A stretch of 64,000 nucleotides of DNA, from contig NZ_CP125098.1 of the NCBI RefSeq assembly GCF_030020805.1, positions 5,975,501-6,039,500 on the forward strand. The letters run 5' to 3'. A program made the position numbers and the translations under genes. The DNA comes from Paenibacillus sp. RC67 (lineage in GTDB: Bacteria > Bacillota > Bacilli > Paenibacillales > NBRC-103111). The notes beneath the pieces are model-generated. The model was not told the origin of the DNA and searched no databases. It was given only the letters and a program-made list of their open reading frames with translations. Positions 26,201-33,245 of the stretch are shown here, piece after piece. Each line of letters begins with the position of its first letter. Position 1 is the first letter of the stretch.

Positions 26201-28548
26201 AGACTGGTCACATTGGTTACATTCCATTTGGTCGGGTCTTGCAGTACGCCATTGGTCAGTTTGTTGGCACTACCATACTCGTCGGCTGCAGCAGATTGCT
26301 TTTGAATCGAGTTGCCGGTTACCGGACCCACATTGTATGCTTTTTTATTCAACGCAAGGTTGACAGAAGAAATACCGGATGCCACCTTGCTTATGGTAAT
26401 ATCGGCTACTTGAAGCTGAACGTCAAAAGCTGAGTTGTTGCCGCCATTAGAGCTGCGGTAAATCCCCCACTTCGGACGCAAATACTGGTCAAACGTAGCT
26501 GGATACTCGGTCTCAAAATTGCTGCCTCTCTGAGGTCTTCTCCACAAGTCCTTCACGCCATCGGATCCGCCTTGATTTGAAAACACTTGGTACACGTCCG
26601 GGCTGTCAAACGTATACACTTTGCCGGTCACCGTATCTGTAATCTTAATAGTGAGCCATCCGCTGTCCGAAATCAGTGCGTTAAGCTCCACCTTAATCCA
26701 GTGGCTGCCAATATCTTTTAACGGAATTCTCAGGAGGGGTTTATCGCCGTCGTATCGGTTATGATTCACTATTAAATCCCTGCTGCTCGTTCCGGTAATC
26801 GACATAGCAAGGATATAAGCGCCGTTCTCATCGCTGGTGTTGCCGCCCGGTAATGTATCAGTCGCTTGTGCATTCGTAGCCTTCAACTGGAAGATATGCC
26901 TGAAGCCTGACTGATTCCACTGATTTCCATCCGGAATATTCCAGAGCCAATTGTAGGAAACAATGTCACCCTTATACGCTGTAAAATCGCTTGTTGAATC
27001 TTCACTTGGGCGAATTTCAACCCTTTGCCTGTCGTTGATCGCTGCACCGTAAACAACATAGCCTACACTCGGATCAAAAACACCTTTATGACCGTACTCG
27101 CCGTCGCGGACCTTATCCGCAAATTCATTATTTACGCCTCTACCATATTCAAAAATTCTGAACACATTTTTTTTCAGCGTCTCGTCCCACACGCTCATAA
27201 TATGATCGTCGGCCGCAGTCGCCCGAGGCTGGTCGCCGTAAAATGCATGGTAAGCATCTCTGATTCTCTTGGTCACACCTTCTACCGGTTCATCGGTCCC
27301 CATTGCGCCTCCCAAGACATTATAAGGAGATACGCCTTCAATTGCATTCATCTTAATGGTCTTGTCATTCTCACCGTAACCGCGGGCCGTTACATCCAAT
27401 GCAAAGATGGAGGGTGAGCCGCTATTGAAACGAAAAGTAAATTCATTGGTGCCGAGAGGCAGCTTGGCAAGGTATGGAGCTGCAAATGTGACCGTATTCC
27501 CTGATATCGTATAGTCCGTATCTTTAACAAGCGCAGTACCACCTCTAGTGATACTCGCCAACGATTGGCCGCTTGCAAGACTTATCGTTGTTGAGACTAG
27601 CGCAGCTTGATCCCACGTGCTGTAAGTACCCTTGGCAGGCACTATAGCCGTGGCATTAGCTACTGGGTCTTTGCCGTAAATGGCCAAGGCAGATAAACCC
27701 ATCATCGAATCGCTGTCTGTAGACTTGCTGCGAGAGCCAGCCAAGATCGTATTTACCATCACGTACTGGGCTGTAAACGGATATAGGAATGTCTTGGTAT
27801 CATAGCCCCATTGTTGTCCATTGTATGTTACATAAGACCATAAGCCTTCCGTTTCCGTACCGCCGGCCAATGTCCACCCATTTGCCTTCCAGTCGTAATT
27901 GTTCGCGGCATCGGAAGCCGTTGGTGTACTTGCCCAAGCTTTAGGATCATTGGAGTAGTACACCTCAAATCTCGTCGCATTACTTTGGATATTTGAGATG
28001 TTGTTAGGCATTTCAAGATACAGCTTATCAATCGTCTTAGGCTTGCCTAAATCAAGCGTCAAAGCAAGGGAAGATGGCGAATAGTCACTCTTATACACTT
28101 TAGAGCTGGAATTACGCCAATAGCCGCTGCCGCCCGATTTCAAAGCGTCCGTTCCCGGATGATCCGAAGATTCCGAGCTTACCTTGAGATTCACCCCTGC
28201 TTGCGGAGTAAAACGCGTCTTGTCCAGCAGGTTGACAGAACTAGTGGGAATAACAACCGAAGTGTCCGAAGGTTCTCCGAAAGCTCTGAATACATTACTT
28301 TTTATTCCGCCGGCTCCTTCTTTTAAAGTCACATCGGATACAAGCATTAAATATTGAGCTGAAACCGGTGCGTTCAAAGGCGTATCGATTTTTCTGTTAT
28401 TGCTAGGAGAAGGAGGTGTCGATTGCCCAAGTTCAGAGATTGGAATCCATGAGCCTCCATGTGCAGTTTCAAGCGGTTTTTTTCGTTGCGCTAGAACTTG
28501 CTGAAAGGGTACCACCCTCAACAAGCTCTGTATAGGCGGCAGCATCAT
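23245..28548 (-). CDS. Giant SLH surface protein, C-terminal fragment (frameshifted)
   Basis: A 1767-residue reading frame forming the C-terminal part of one large cell-surface protein. In order: discoidin/F5-8 type C-like region (about 45-300), a jelly-roll polysaccharide-lyase-like region with DRQRVEIRPS and FRHIFQLKAT (about 400-735), a second discoidin-like region (740-930), three bacterial Ig-like repeats of 81 residues (about 1015-1250), fibronectin III (1255-1340), a Ser/Gly/Thr linker, an unassigned domain, and three SLH domains (1595-1767) that bind pyruvylated wall polymer. The first about 23 codons are out of the protein's frame: the join to the upstream ORF is an A7 tract at 28477-28483. 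Confidence 0.87.
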   Translation of the reverse strand: MMLPPIQSLLRVVPFQQVLAQRKKPLETAHGGSWIPISELGQSTPPSPSNNRKIDTPLNAPVSAQYLMLVSDVTLKEGAGGIKSNVFRAFGEPSDTSVVIPTSSVNLLDKTRFTPQAGVNLKVSSESSDHPGTDALKSGGSGYWRNSSSKVYKSDYSPSSLALTLDLGKPKTIDKLYLEMPNNISNIQSNATRFEVYYSNDPKAWASTPTASDAANNYDWKANGWTLAGGTETEGLWSYVTYNGQQWGYDTKTFLYPFTAQYVMVNTILAGSRSKSTDSDSMMGLSALAIYGKDPVANATAIVPAKGTYSTWDQAALVSTTISLASGQSLASITRGGTALVKDTDYTISGNTVTFAAPYLAKLPLGTNEFTFRFNSGSPSIFALDVTARGYGENDKTIKMNAIEGVSPYNVLGGAMGTDEPVEGVTKRIRDAYHAFYGDQPRATAADDHIMSVWDETLKKNVFRIFEYGRGVNNEFADKVRDGEYGHKGVFDPSVGYVVYGAAINDRQRVEIRPSEDSTSDFTAYKGDIVSYNWLWNIPDGNQWNQSGFRHIFQLKATNAQATDTLPGGNTSDENGAYILAMSITGTSSRDLIVNHNRYDGDKPLLRIPLKDIGSHWIKVELNALISDSGWLTIKITDTVTGKVYTFDSPDVYQVFSNQGGSDGVKDLWRRPQRGSNFETEYPATFDQYLRPKWGIYRSSNGGNNSAFDVQLQVADITISKVASGISSVNLALNKKAYNVGPVTGNSIQKQSAAADEYGSANKLTNGVLQDPTKWNVTNVTSLDQIGNYSWLGTDGSRKGSFVIDLGQAMDFSQIRLFAKSTRLKGATVYVSDDTADHTKAAEFDAMAFKQVDKKTAEGYTYITGNNGGTDTDDSSYPVDLGKTYHSRYIKVTVENASGGNAGTDLTGPPRLTQVQVFNAPTPPQNLMLNTSGSAKDLKWDSNPLSEGFTVYDGATVLAELPKDATSYTLPGSTTDVSKIAVRTKGMDTYSRKFMISAPAFPTNSQVLPVILGINPENITTKAGTAPVMPTVVTAVYSDNTTRQLGVTWDSIDASKYAVAGSFTVQGTVTSTTYKALANVTVTAVEVPVPVIVSITPVSVTTKTGTAPIMPSVVTAVYNDNTTRQLGVTWDNIDASKYAAAGSFTVQGSVAGTSIKASAAVTVTAVEVPVPVIVSITPVSVTTKAGTAPVMPSVVTAVYNDNTTFQLGVTWDNIDASKYAAAGSFTVQGSVAGTSIKASATVTVTTVNIPVPTWPTNSSLTVTNVTPRTATLKWNAAEASRGIAGYKVYSVTGSTYTEIASLGNVLTFDLTGLTPITNYTYVIQAVDSDGTRSVYSPAVTFTTVSPSSGSRPSSGTSSPGSGSGSTTTPTDTTGGMGTIDLSKDAKVTKETMADGKSVTKVAVDADKLEKALTNSLVTIDVKDSESTVKVELPGNAILNAIGKQGKAVIRIQANGVTYELPVSVLKNIPKDSTVTITISKVSGKAGDDINAAVKTLNAKQLIPNPIEFMVTVNGKELSDFGGVYVNRTFRLGTTVDSSKITAVWFDSNNRMHFVPAVSTMNNESAEITIRSPHNSIYTVIQSDKSFTDLQGHWAKADVELLANKRIVNGTTDQLFTPDSNITRAEFAALLVRSLGLLEVKADGFRDVQSSDWFATDVGTAYKAGLITGYEDGTFKPNDNITREQMVTMIVRALKVGGKEVKLDKAALDSFADRASIGDWSKDAVAQALSAGIVQGMSNKEFAPQDKATRAQAATTLKRMLQYLQFIN
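24790..25520 (-). repeat. Three tandem 243-bp (81-codon) repeats
   Basis: Ig-like domain repeats inside the giant SLH gene. ATGGAAGTACCTGC recurs at 24842 and 25085 on the plus strand, 243 bp apart, with long identical flanks; the third unit, from about 25328, is more diverged. Near-identity of the first two suggests recent duplication and possible length change by recombination. Confidence 0.85.
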
Positions 28549-30178
28549 TGGTATAGTAAACTTGGTAATTTTTTAATAAGTTACTATTGCTGCTCCATTC
28601 AATTTGGACTTTGCTGACATCTATTTTCTTTTCCAGTTTGATAGCAGCCCAGTATTGAAAATCATTTGCGGCTGAAGCTCCCAAAGAACTATGTGCTTGC
28701 CAGGAGGTGTCTGATTTGTCATCAATAAAGTTGTTCTTGGTACCGCTGCTCTGAGAGACAACCTTTAATTCCGCAGCGGGTGTTACCGCCCAGTTTTTAT
28801 AACCGCTTGTAAGATTCACTTCAACATACGGCTGAATGTTCTTGGTATTCGTAACGCCAGTACCGTTAAAAGTTCCATAAATCTTACTGGTCCCCGTGCC
28901 ATTAGGGTCGTACCCATCAGATTTCCATGTAACATTCACCTTCTCAATCTTTCCAGTGCTCAAGGTAACATCGAGCTGCGAAGGCAGTCCCAAATTAGGA
29001 AATGCTGTCCCTTTGGTGGTTGTAATGGCTGACGGTCTTGCCCACGCTACAATATCCTTAGGCTGTGCCTTTGGATCCCATCCATTGGGGAAAATATAGC
29101 TGCTGCTGTCTCTTTTGATCAAGTGTACGTCGGCCAAATACATAGTAGCAGCTTGGAATTCATCCGCGTAGGCTGCATCCCCGGCACCATTATACAATCC
29201 GCGGTACAGGCCCCATTTGGAACGGTTTTGCTGACCGGCTACCATAGGCTGATCGCCTCTTTCGACTCTGCCGGTAGTCGGATTCTTCTCCTCCGGACGC
29301 CGCAATGTTTCTGCGGTCATACCGCCTTCATACAGCACCTCATTGGACTCCAGGTCAACCAGCTTGCCATACACATAGCCTTTATCGGCTGATAAAATGG
29401 TGACCTCAAAATCAAGCCAGCGGTCAGCAACCTTATCGAATGGAATCGTGAACAACGGCTTGATTCTGTCTGCCTGAGTACCGTCCGGATTATTTCTGAA
29501 TTCAAGCTGTCCTTTGCCACCGCTGGAAACAAGCGTAAGGGTTGTTATCGGCTGACCGGCTTCATCCCCATTAATCGCTTTCAATTGAAAAATATGCCAA
29601 AACCGATGTGGATTAATAAAATCCCCCGCTTTATAATTCGTGACGTCCTGCTGGAACTTTAACGTTTCCGAAGGAAGCATAAGTCTCCAGTGGTGAGTCA
29701 TAATATCTCCGCCCACACTATTGGCGTCGATATTGGATGCCGCCGTGTTGCTCTTAATCTCCAGTCTTTGACGGTCGCTTCCCACTGCCCCGCGATCCCC
29801 GTCGTCCCGGCTCACGCCGTCTGGAGTAACAAAAGGTAAAAACTCGTGATAACGCAAAATATCAGAGTTCAGCTTCTCGGTACCCGGAATATTTTCAATG
29901 CCATACTTCGTAAGCGCATTCACATCATTTTTACCAATGGTCTGCAAATACATGTTATCTCCCAGCCATGATTCTGGAACGGTGGAAGCCGCAGGGTAAT
30001 CGCCGGTACGATCATAGAAGGATTCATTCCATGCTTTCCCACTGTAAGATGAGGCAGCCCCCGGGCCTTCAACAGAACCGGTAGTAGTGCCATTCCCGAT
30101 TTTTGATGCGCCCATAACATCCCAAGCATTTTCTCCCCCATGAATGTTGAGAGGCAAATACTTGTCGTTAGGCCCCAT
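28469..30178 (-). CDS. Giant SLH surface protein, middle fragment (frameshifted)
   Basis: A 569-residue frame continuous in content with its neighbours: a polysaccharide-lyase-like jelly-roll with SDRQRLEIKS and FWHIFQLKAING, homologous to the domain in the downstream fragment (QRxE[IV]K/R and HIFQLK recur), followed by an Ig-like segment and a discoidin-like region (about 470-560). It ends in TGA just after an A7 tract; with six A the frame would run on into the downstream ORF. Upstream of its first ATG the frame is open and encodes beta-strand sequence (YTITVTVDSS) that should join the N-terminal fragment. Confidence 0.83.
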   Translation of the reverse strand: MGPNDKYLPLNIHGGENAWDVMGASKIGNGTTTGSVEGPGAASSYSGKAWNESFYDRTGDYPAASTVPESWLGDNMYLQTIGKNDVNALTKYGIENIPGTEKLNSDILRYHEFLPFVTPDGVSRDDGDRGAVGSDRQRLEIKSNTAASNIDANSVGGDIMTHHWRLMLPSETLKFQQDVTNYKAGDFINPHRFWHIFQLKAINGDEAGQPITTLTLVSSGGKGQLEFRNNPDGTQADRIKPLFTIPFDKVADRWLDFEVTILSADKGYVYGKLVDLESNEVLYEGGMTAETLRRPEEKNPTTGRVERGDQPMVAGQQNRSKWGLYRGLYNGAGDAAYADEFQAATMYLADVHLIKRDSSSYIFPNGWDPKAQPKDIVAWARPSAITTTKGTAFPNLGLPSQLDVTLSTGKIEKVNVTWKSDGYDPNGTGTSKIYGTFNGTGVTNTKNIQPYVEVNLTSGYKNWAVTPAAELKVVSQSSGTKNNFIDDKSDTSWQAHSSLGASAANDFQYWAAIKLEKKIDVSKVQIEWSSNSNLLKNYQVYYTNDAAAYTELVEGGTLSASSSATKKTA

Positions 30179-30213
30179 AGAACCGGCTATGTTTGGAATA
30201 CTGCTATCTACGG

Positions 30214-30633
30214 TTACCGTGATGGTATATTTTTTTTGTTATCGCTATTATTTTTATCTGTAAGAACCAAATAATAATTCGTTGGTCCGCCTGTTGAAAA
30301 CTGGTCCAGTTTGGCGTCGTTTTTGTTGAAATTAAAAGGGATAGCCGTTTTTTCGTCACTTCTGTAAAGTGCGGCACTTGCTCCAGGATCTATTGTTAGA
30401 TTCAGCGCTTGGTACAAGGCGCCGTAAGGTAAAGAGATATCAATAGTGGCATTGTTAAGATTAACGACAGCATTGACAGGCTTGTTCACTTGTACATCCA
30501 ATAAGCCCGTGCTGTCCCCTGGCGCTGCATGAACTGTCGATGTAGGAATAAAGGATAAGTTAAAAAGAGAAAATACAAGAGCAAATATAAGTATTAAGGT
30601 TAATACTCTGTTGAGAGCGTGCTGCCTAAGCAT
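30214..30633 (-). CDS. Giant SLH surface protein, N-terminal fragment (frameshifted)
   Basis: A 139-residue frame with a Sec signal peptide (hydrophobic LTLILIFALVFSLFNL, cleavage near VHAAP) and a beta-rich cadherin-like segment ending NYYLVLTDKNN. It stops in CGG-TAA 17 nt after an A8 tract at 30230-30237; one extra A would carry the frame into YTITVTVDSS and the middle fragment. AGGAGGC lies upstream of the ATG. Together the three pieces would encode about 2450 residues. Confidence 0.8.
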   Translation of the reverse strand: MLRQHALNRVLTLILIFALVFSLFNLSFIPTSTVHAAPGDSTGLLDVQVNKPVNAVVNLNNATIDISLPYGALYQALNLTIDPGASAALYRSDEKTAIPFNFNKNDAKLDQFSTGGPTNYYLVLTDKNNSDNKKNIPSR

Positions 30634-31494
30634 CTTTAAAAGCCTCCTTTATGAGTCGGTAAAAAGATTGCATAAACTCCTTAACCTATTCAATTGAAAT
30701 AGTAAGATACAATGCATGGGTTTATGGACAAAGCAGCGGCTCCGCCAAATGATCAAAGGAGAAAATATAAGGGCTTAAGATGCTCAAACTCATTGAATCT
30801 CTTTACAGAGACTTCAGGTATGCTGGAAGGAGAAGTGATTTCATCAATTGAGCTTTTCAAAAGCAAGCAGGGTGAATAAAACAATGTTCGTTAGCGAGGT
30901 CAAACCTGAGCACCTGTTAAGGCAACAAAACAAACGAGTTAGTATTGTGGCGTTAGAGCCAGCGGGTCAATGTGTAAACGAAACTTCCAATCCTCTGCGT
31001 GGTAACCTTAACTTCGGCCGTGCCGAGCTTGTCCTTCAATGACTTCTCATATTTTCAATCCTCCTTGAGCAATGAAGTGCAGTACATAAATACTATTTTA
31101 CTCCCCATCTATCAAGCGAAACCATGGATAAATCCCATATGTATATGGAATATTGAAGGGGAATTATAGCGCTTACATTATATAAAACACTGAAATCCCA
31201 TTTCACTGCAGTCTAAGAATAGAAAAAGGACCCTCGCGGGCCCTTTTCAACGGTGAATTGATTTTTTGGTACTACTGTCTTGAACCTCTTTTTGAACCTT
31301 AGGTCTTACCACTTAAACATAATGCAGTATGGGGTACTACAATAACGTCTCTGCGGCACATCCCCTCGCTTCTATCTAGATTCCAACAACTTCCCTGGTA
31401 TATCTCGTTGATCGCTCAACGGAACCACACCTCTCTTTTCACCGTCGATATTATCATGCCCTTAAACAAACTAAATATTCATAAAGCTGATTTT
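30634..31494. other. Long intergenic region upstream of SLH gene
   Basis: About 860 nt without a convincing gene. It must contain the SLH promoter at the low-coordinate side, and an orphan terminator-like hairpin lies at 31222-31248. Short frames here lack SD sites. No riboswitch recognised. Confidence 0.5.
31222..31248 (+). terminator. Orphan terminator-like hairpin
   Basis: AAAAGGACCC and GGGCCCTTTT pair with one mismatch around TCGC. No gene ends next to it on either strand, so it may terminate an unseen RNA. Confidence 0.6.
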
Positions 31495-31782
31495 TTATTG
31501 CTGCTGATCTTCTTGTTGACCCTGCCCTTGATTATCGGAGCCCTGCGATTGCTGCTGCAGAGCCTGCTCGGCTTGCTGAAGCTGCTCGGACGATTGTTGT
31601 ATTTGTTGTTGAATTTGTTGAATTTGAACCTCTTGCGTTATTTGCTTCGTTTGTTCGGCAATTTGATCCGCTTGCTCAGCGGCATGCTGAACCGCTTGCT
31701 GAAGCTGCTCTTGAGAATCTCCTTGGCCGAATTGCTGCTGGGAGTCCTGCTGAGCATTTTGCTGTTGGTTTTGTTGCGACAT
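31495..31782 (-). CDS. Extremely glutamine-rich small protein
   Basis: A 95-residue protein in which 44 residues are Gln (about 46 percent), the rest mostly Ser, Glu, Asp, Ala and Ile. The centre (QADQIAEQTKQITQEVQI) has heptad spacing and probably forms a coiled coil. ATAGGAGG lies 8 nt before the ATG at 31782, so translation is likely; an in-frame GTG at 31791 overlaps the SD site. No catalytic motif. Such proteins in spore formers may be coat or aggregation-prone structural proteins; the role is unknown. Confidence 0.75.
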   Translation of the reverse strand: MSQQNQQQNAQQDSQQQFGQGDSQEQLQQAVQHAAEQADQIAEQTKQITQEVQIQQIQQQIQQSSEQLQQAEQALQQQSQGSDNQGQGQQEDQQQ

Positions 31783-31987
31783 CGAATTCACCTCCTATAA
31801 GTTTCCTTATAAGGATTTGTAAAATGAACGACATCTATACGCCGTAGAGCCGGCTGACAAAATAACTGCAGAGATATTTATCATGTAGGGTCAAACGTCT
31901 ATACCATGAGTGAGCTCATAGCATAACTTAATTTCGGGGCTCTTAACAAAGGCTCAATTCGAAACAATTGAAGGGAGACTTGACAAA

Positions 31988-32104
31988 ATGGGTGGACTCG
32001 CAGGTGGAGCAAGTTGCGGTTTAGGTGGAGCATTCACTAGCATTGGTGTTATTTTGGTTCTTTTCATTCTCTTGGTCATCATAACTCGTAGCTGTTTGTA
32101 CTAG
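31988..32104 (+). CDS. YjcZ-family sporulation mini-protein, second copy
   Basis: A 38-residue ORF: Gly/Ala/Cys-rich head (GGASCGLGGAF), then the same hydrophobic tail as the copy at 9373 (TSIGVILVLFILLVII), ending RSCLY. The tails are almost identical while the heads differ, a clear paralogous pair. GAAGGGAGACTTGACAAA precedes the ATG, and a terminator follows at 32108-32147. Confidence 0.85.
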   Translation: MGGLAGGASCGLGGAFTSIGVILVLFILLVIITRSCLY

Positions 32105-32107
32105 TTT

Positions 32108-32147
32108 AAAATAAAACCCGCACCCCTATGGGACTGCGGTTTTTTTC
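32108..32147 (+). terminator. Terminator of second YjcZ gene
   Basis: AACCCGCA and TGCGGTT pair with one bulge, CCC-ctat-GGG pairs inside, and T7 follows. Confidence 0.75.
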
Positions 32148-32163
32148 TATGTAACGCCGCACT

Positions 32164-32270
32164 TCGGAAGCCAGCTTAGCAATCCCGGACTCCTCAACAT
32201 CCTATGGTCATTAAGCATGAAGAAGCCAACCTAGAGGAACAAAGAAGCATTCCGCCAAGCTGGCTTGGAG
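32164..32270. repeat. Distant inverted repeat
   Basis: AAGCCAGCTT near 32168 and AAGCTGGCTT near 32258 are exact inverses about 80 nt apart, between the YjcZ terminator and the end of the L25 gene. They could form a long hairpin; meaning unknown. Confidence 0.4.
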
Positions 32271-32315
32271 CTATTGCTTATTCTATTCAAAAAAGGAAGT
32301 GACTTGTCCCTTCCG

Positions 32316-32897
32316 TTATTCCGCCGCTTCAACCAGAGGTTCGGTCGCAATTTCCGGTTCATACATAGTATGGAATGGAGCTGCAATGACTTCGTCAGAA
32401 CGTGTAAGGACATGGACGCCTTCGGGGATATGAAGATCCTTGACGAAAATCGCTTTCCCTTCACGCACTGGTGTCAAATCTAGGGCGATGGATTCCGGAA
32501 TTTGATCCGGAAGGCAGTCGATATGGATTTCATGCAGGAACATCTGATAAGGAATCATCTTTCCATCAGGGTCAGGAATCGGTTCAATGCGGACATGAAC
32601 CTTAATACGTTCATTCAAATTAATTTGATGAAGGTCAACGGCCAGAATACCGTGATGAATCGGGTCCCTATCCACCGCATGAATGACGACTAGCTTTTTG
32701 AAGACAGGAGCCTCAAGCTCTATAAGCGCATTAGGATTACGAAGCGCCATCTGCAATGACTTTTCTTCTAATGCAATGGAGACGGGCTCTGTCATCTTGC
32801 CGTACACAACTGCAGGAACTTTATTCTCTTGCCGTAATTTACGTATCGCGGATCCGTTTGATTTAGTGCGTAATTCTGCCTGAAGCTTCAATATCAT
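32316..32897 (-). CDS. rplY: Ribosomal protein bL25 / general stress protein Ctc
   Basis: The 193-residue CTC form of L25: an N-terminal 5S-rRNA-binding domain (about 1-95; SNGSAIRKLRQENKVPAVVYG) and a C-terminal TL5-like beta domain (IPESIALDLTPVREGKAIFVKDLHIPEG in parts). It binds loop E of 5S rRNA. In Bacillus subtilis ctc is a SigB stress gene. GGGAGG precedes the ATG, and just upstream lies a long structured leader (32906-33001). Confidence 0.93.
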   Translation of the reverse strand: MILKLQAELRTKSNGSAIRKLRQENKVPAVVYGKMTEPVSIALEEKSLQMALRNPNALIELEAPVFKKLVVIHAVDRDPIHHGILAVDLHQINLNERIKVHVRIEPIPDPDGKMIPYQMFLHEIHIDCLPDQIPESIALDLTPVREGKAIFVKDLHIPEGVHVLTRSDEVIAAPFHTMYEPEIATEPLVEAAE

Positions 32898-32905
32898 GGA
32901 TATGT

Positions 32906-33001
32906 CCTCCCTTGGGTCAGGGTGAACACCTCTCGCCAGTCTTGAGTCGTCACTTCCTTATGAATGAATTGGGATCTATCCCGGAGGTGTTCTCCCTGGC
33001 G
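32906..33001 (-). promoter_or_regulatory. Structured 5' leader of the L25 gene
   Basis: In the minus-strand RNA, CAGGGAGAACACCTC (from 32998) pairs with GAGGTGTTCACCCTG (to 32918) with one mismatch, ending 5 nt before the SD site. An overlapping alternative pairing, CGCCAG with CTGGCG, uses part of the same 5' arm. GGGATAGATCCC forms a small hairpin between them. Two exclusive structures next to an SD site suggest control, perhaps by L25 itself. Confidence 0.55.
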
Positions 33002-33209
33002 TTGATTTTGCTCCTCATTATTTTACCATCCCTGCTTCCTGAAGGCAGGGTGCTCTTTCCTTAAAATCAACAGTCATCCCCTGTACTTATCGATATTCTC
33101 TCAAAACAAAAGGTCACTCCCTCATTCTTGTCCTTTTCCTAAAGGTTTGAGCATTTTATCAGGTAAGTCGAAGGTGAAACTAGTTTATTTTTGATGAGAC
33201 GTGTAAAAT

Positions 33210-33225
33210 ATAACGTAAATGTTAT
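33210..33225. promoter_or_regulatory. Inverted repeat upstream of adenine deaminase
   Basis: ATAAC-gtaaat-GTTAT lies just before the SD site. It could be an operator; no known regulator is assigned. Confidence 0.35.
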
Positions 33226-33245
33226 TGGTGAGGTGGAGAATTGTA

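Noticed and set aside
30848-31042. 64-codon plus-strand frame in the long intergenic region
   Set aside because: No SD site and no recognisable features. A short minus-strand stretch here also reads somewhat protein-like but lacks a start.
31408-31800. Leucine-rich plus-strand frame of 130 codons
   Set aside because: Shadow of the CAG/CAA-rich Gln-rich gene on the other strand; no SD site.
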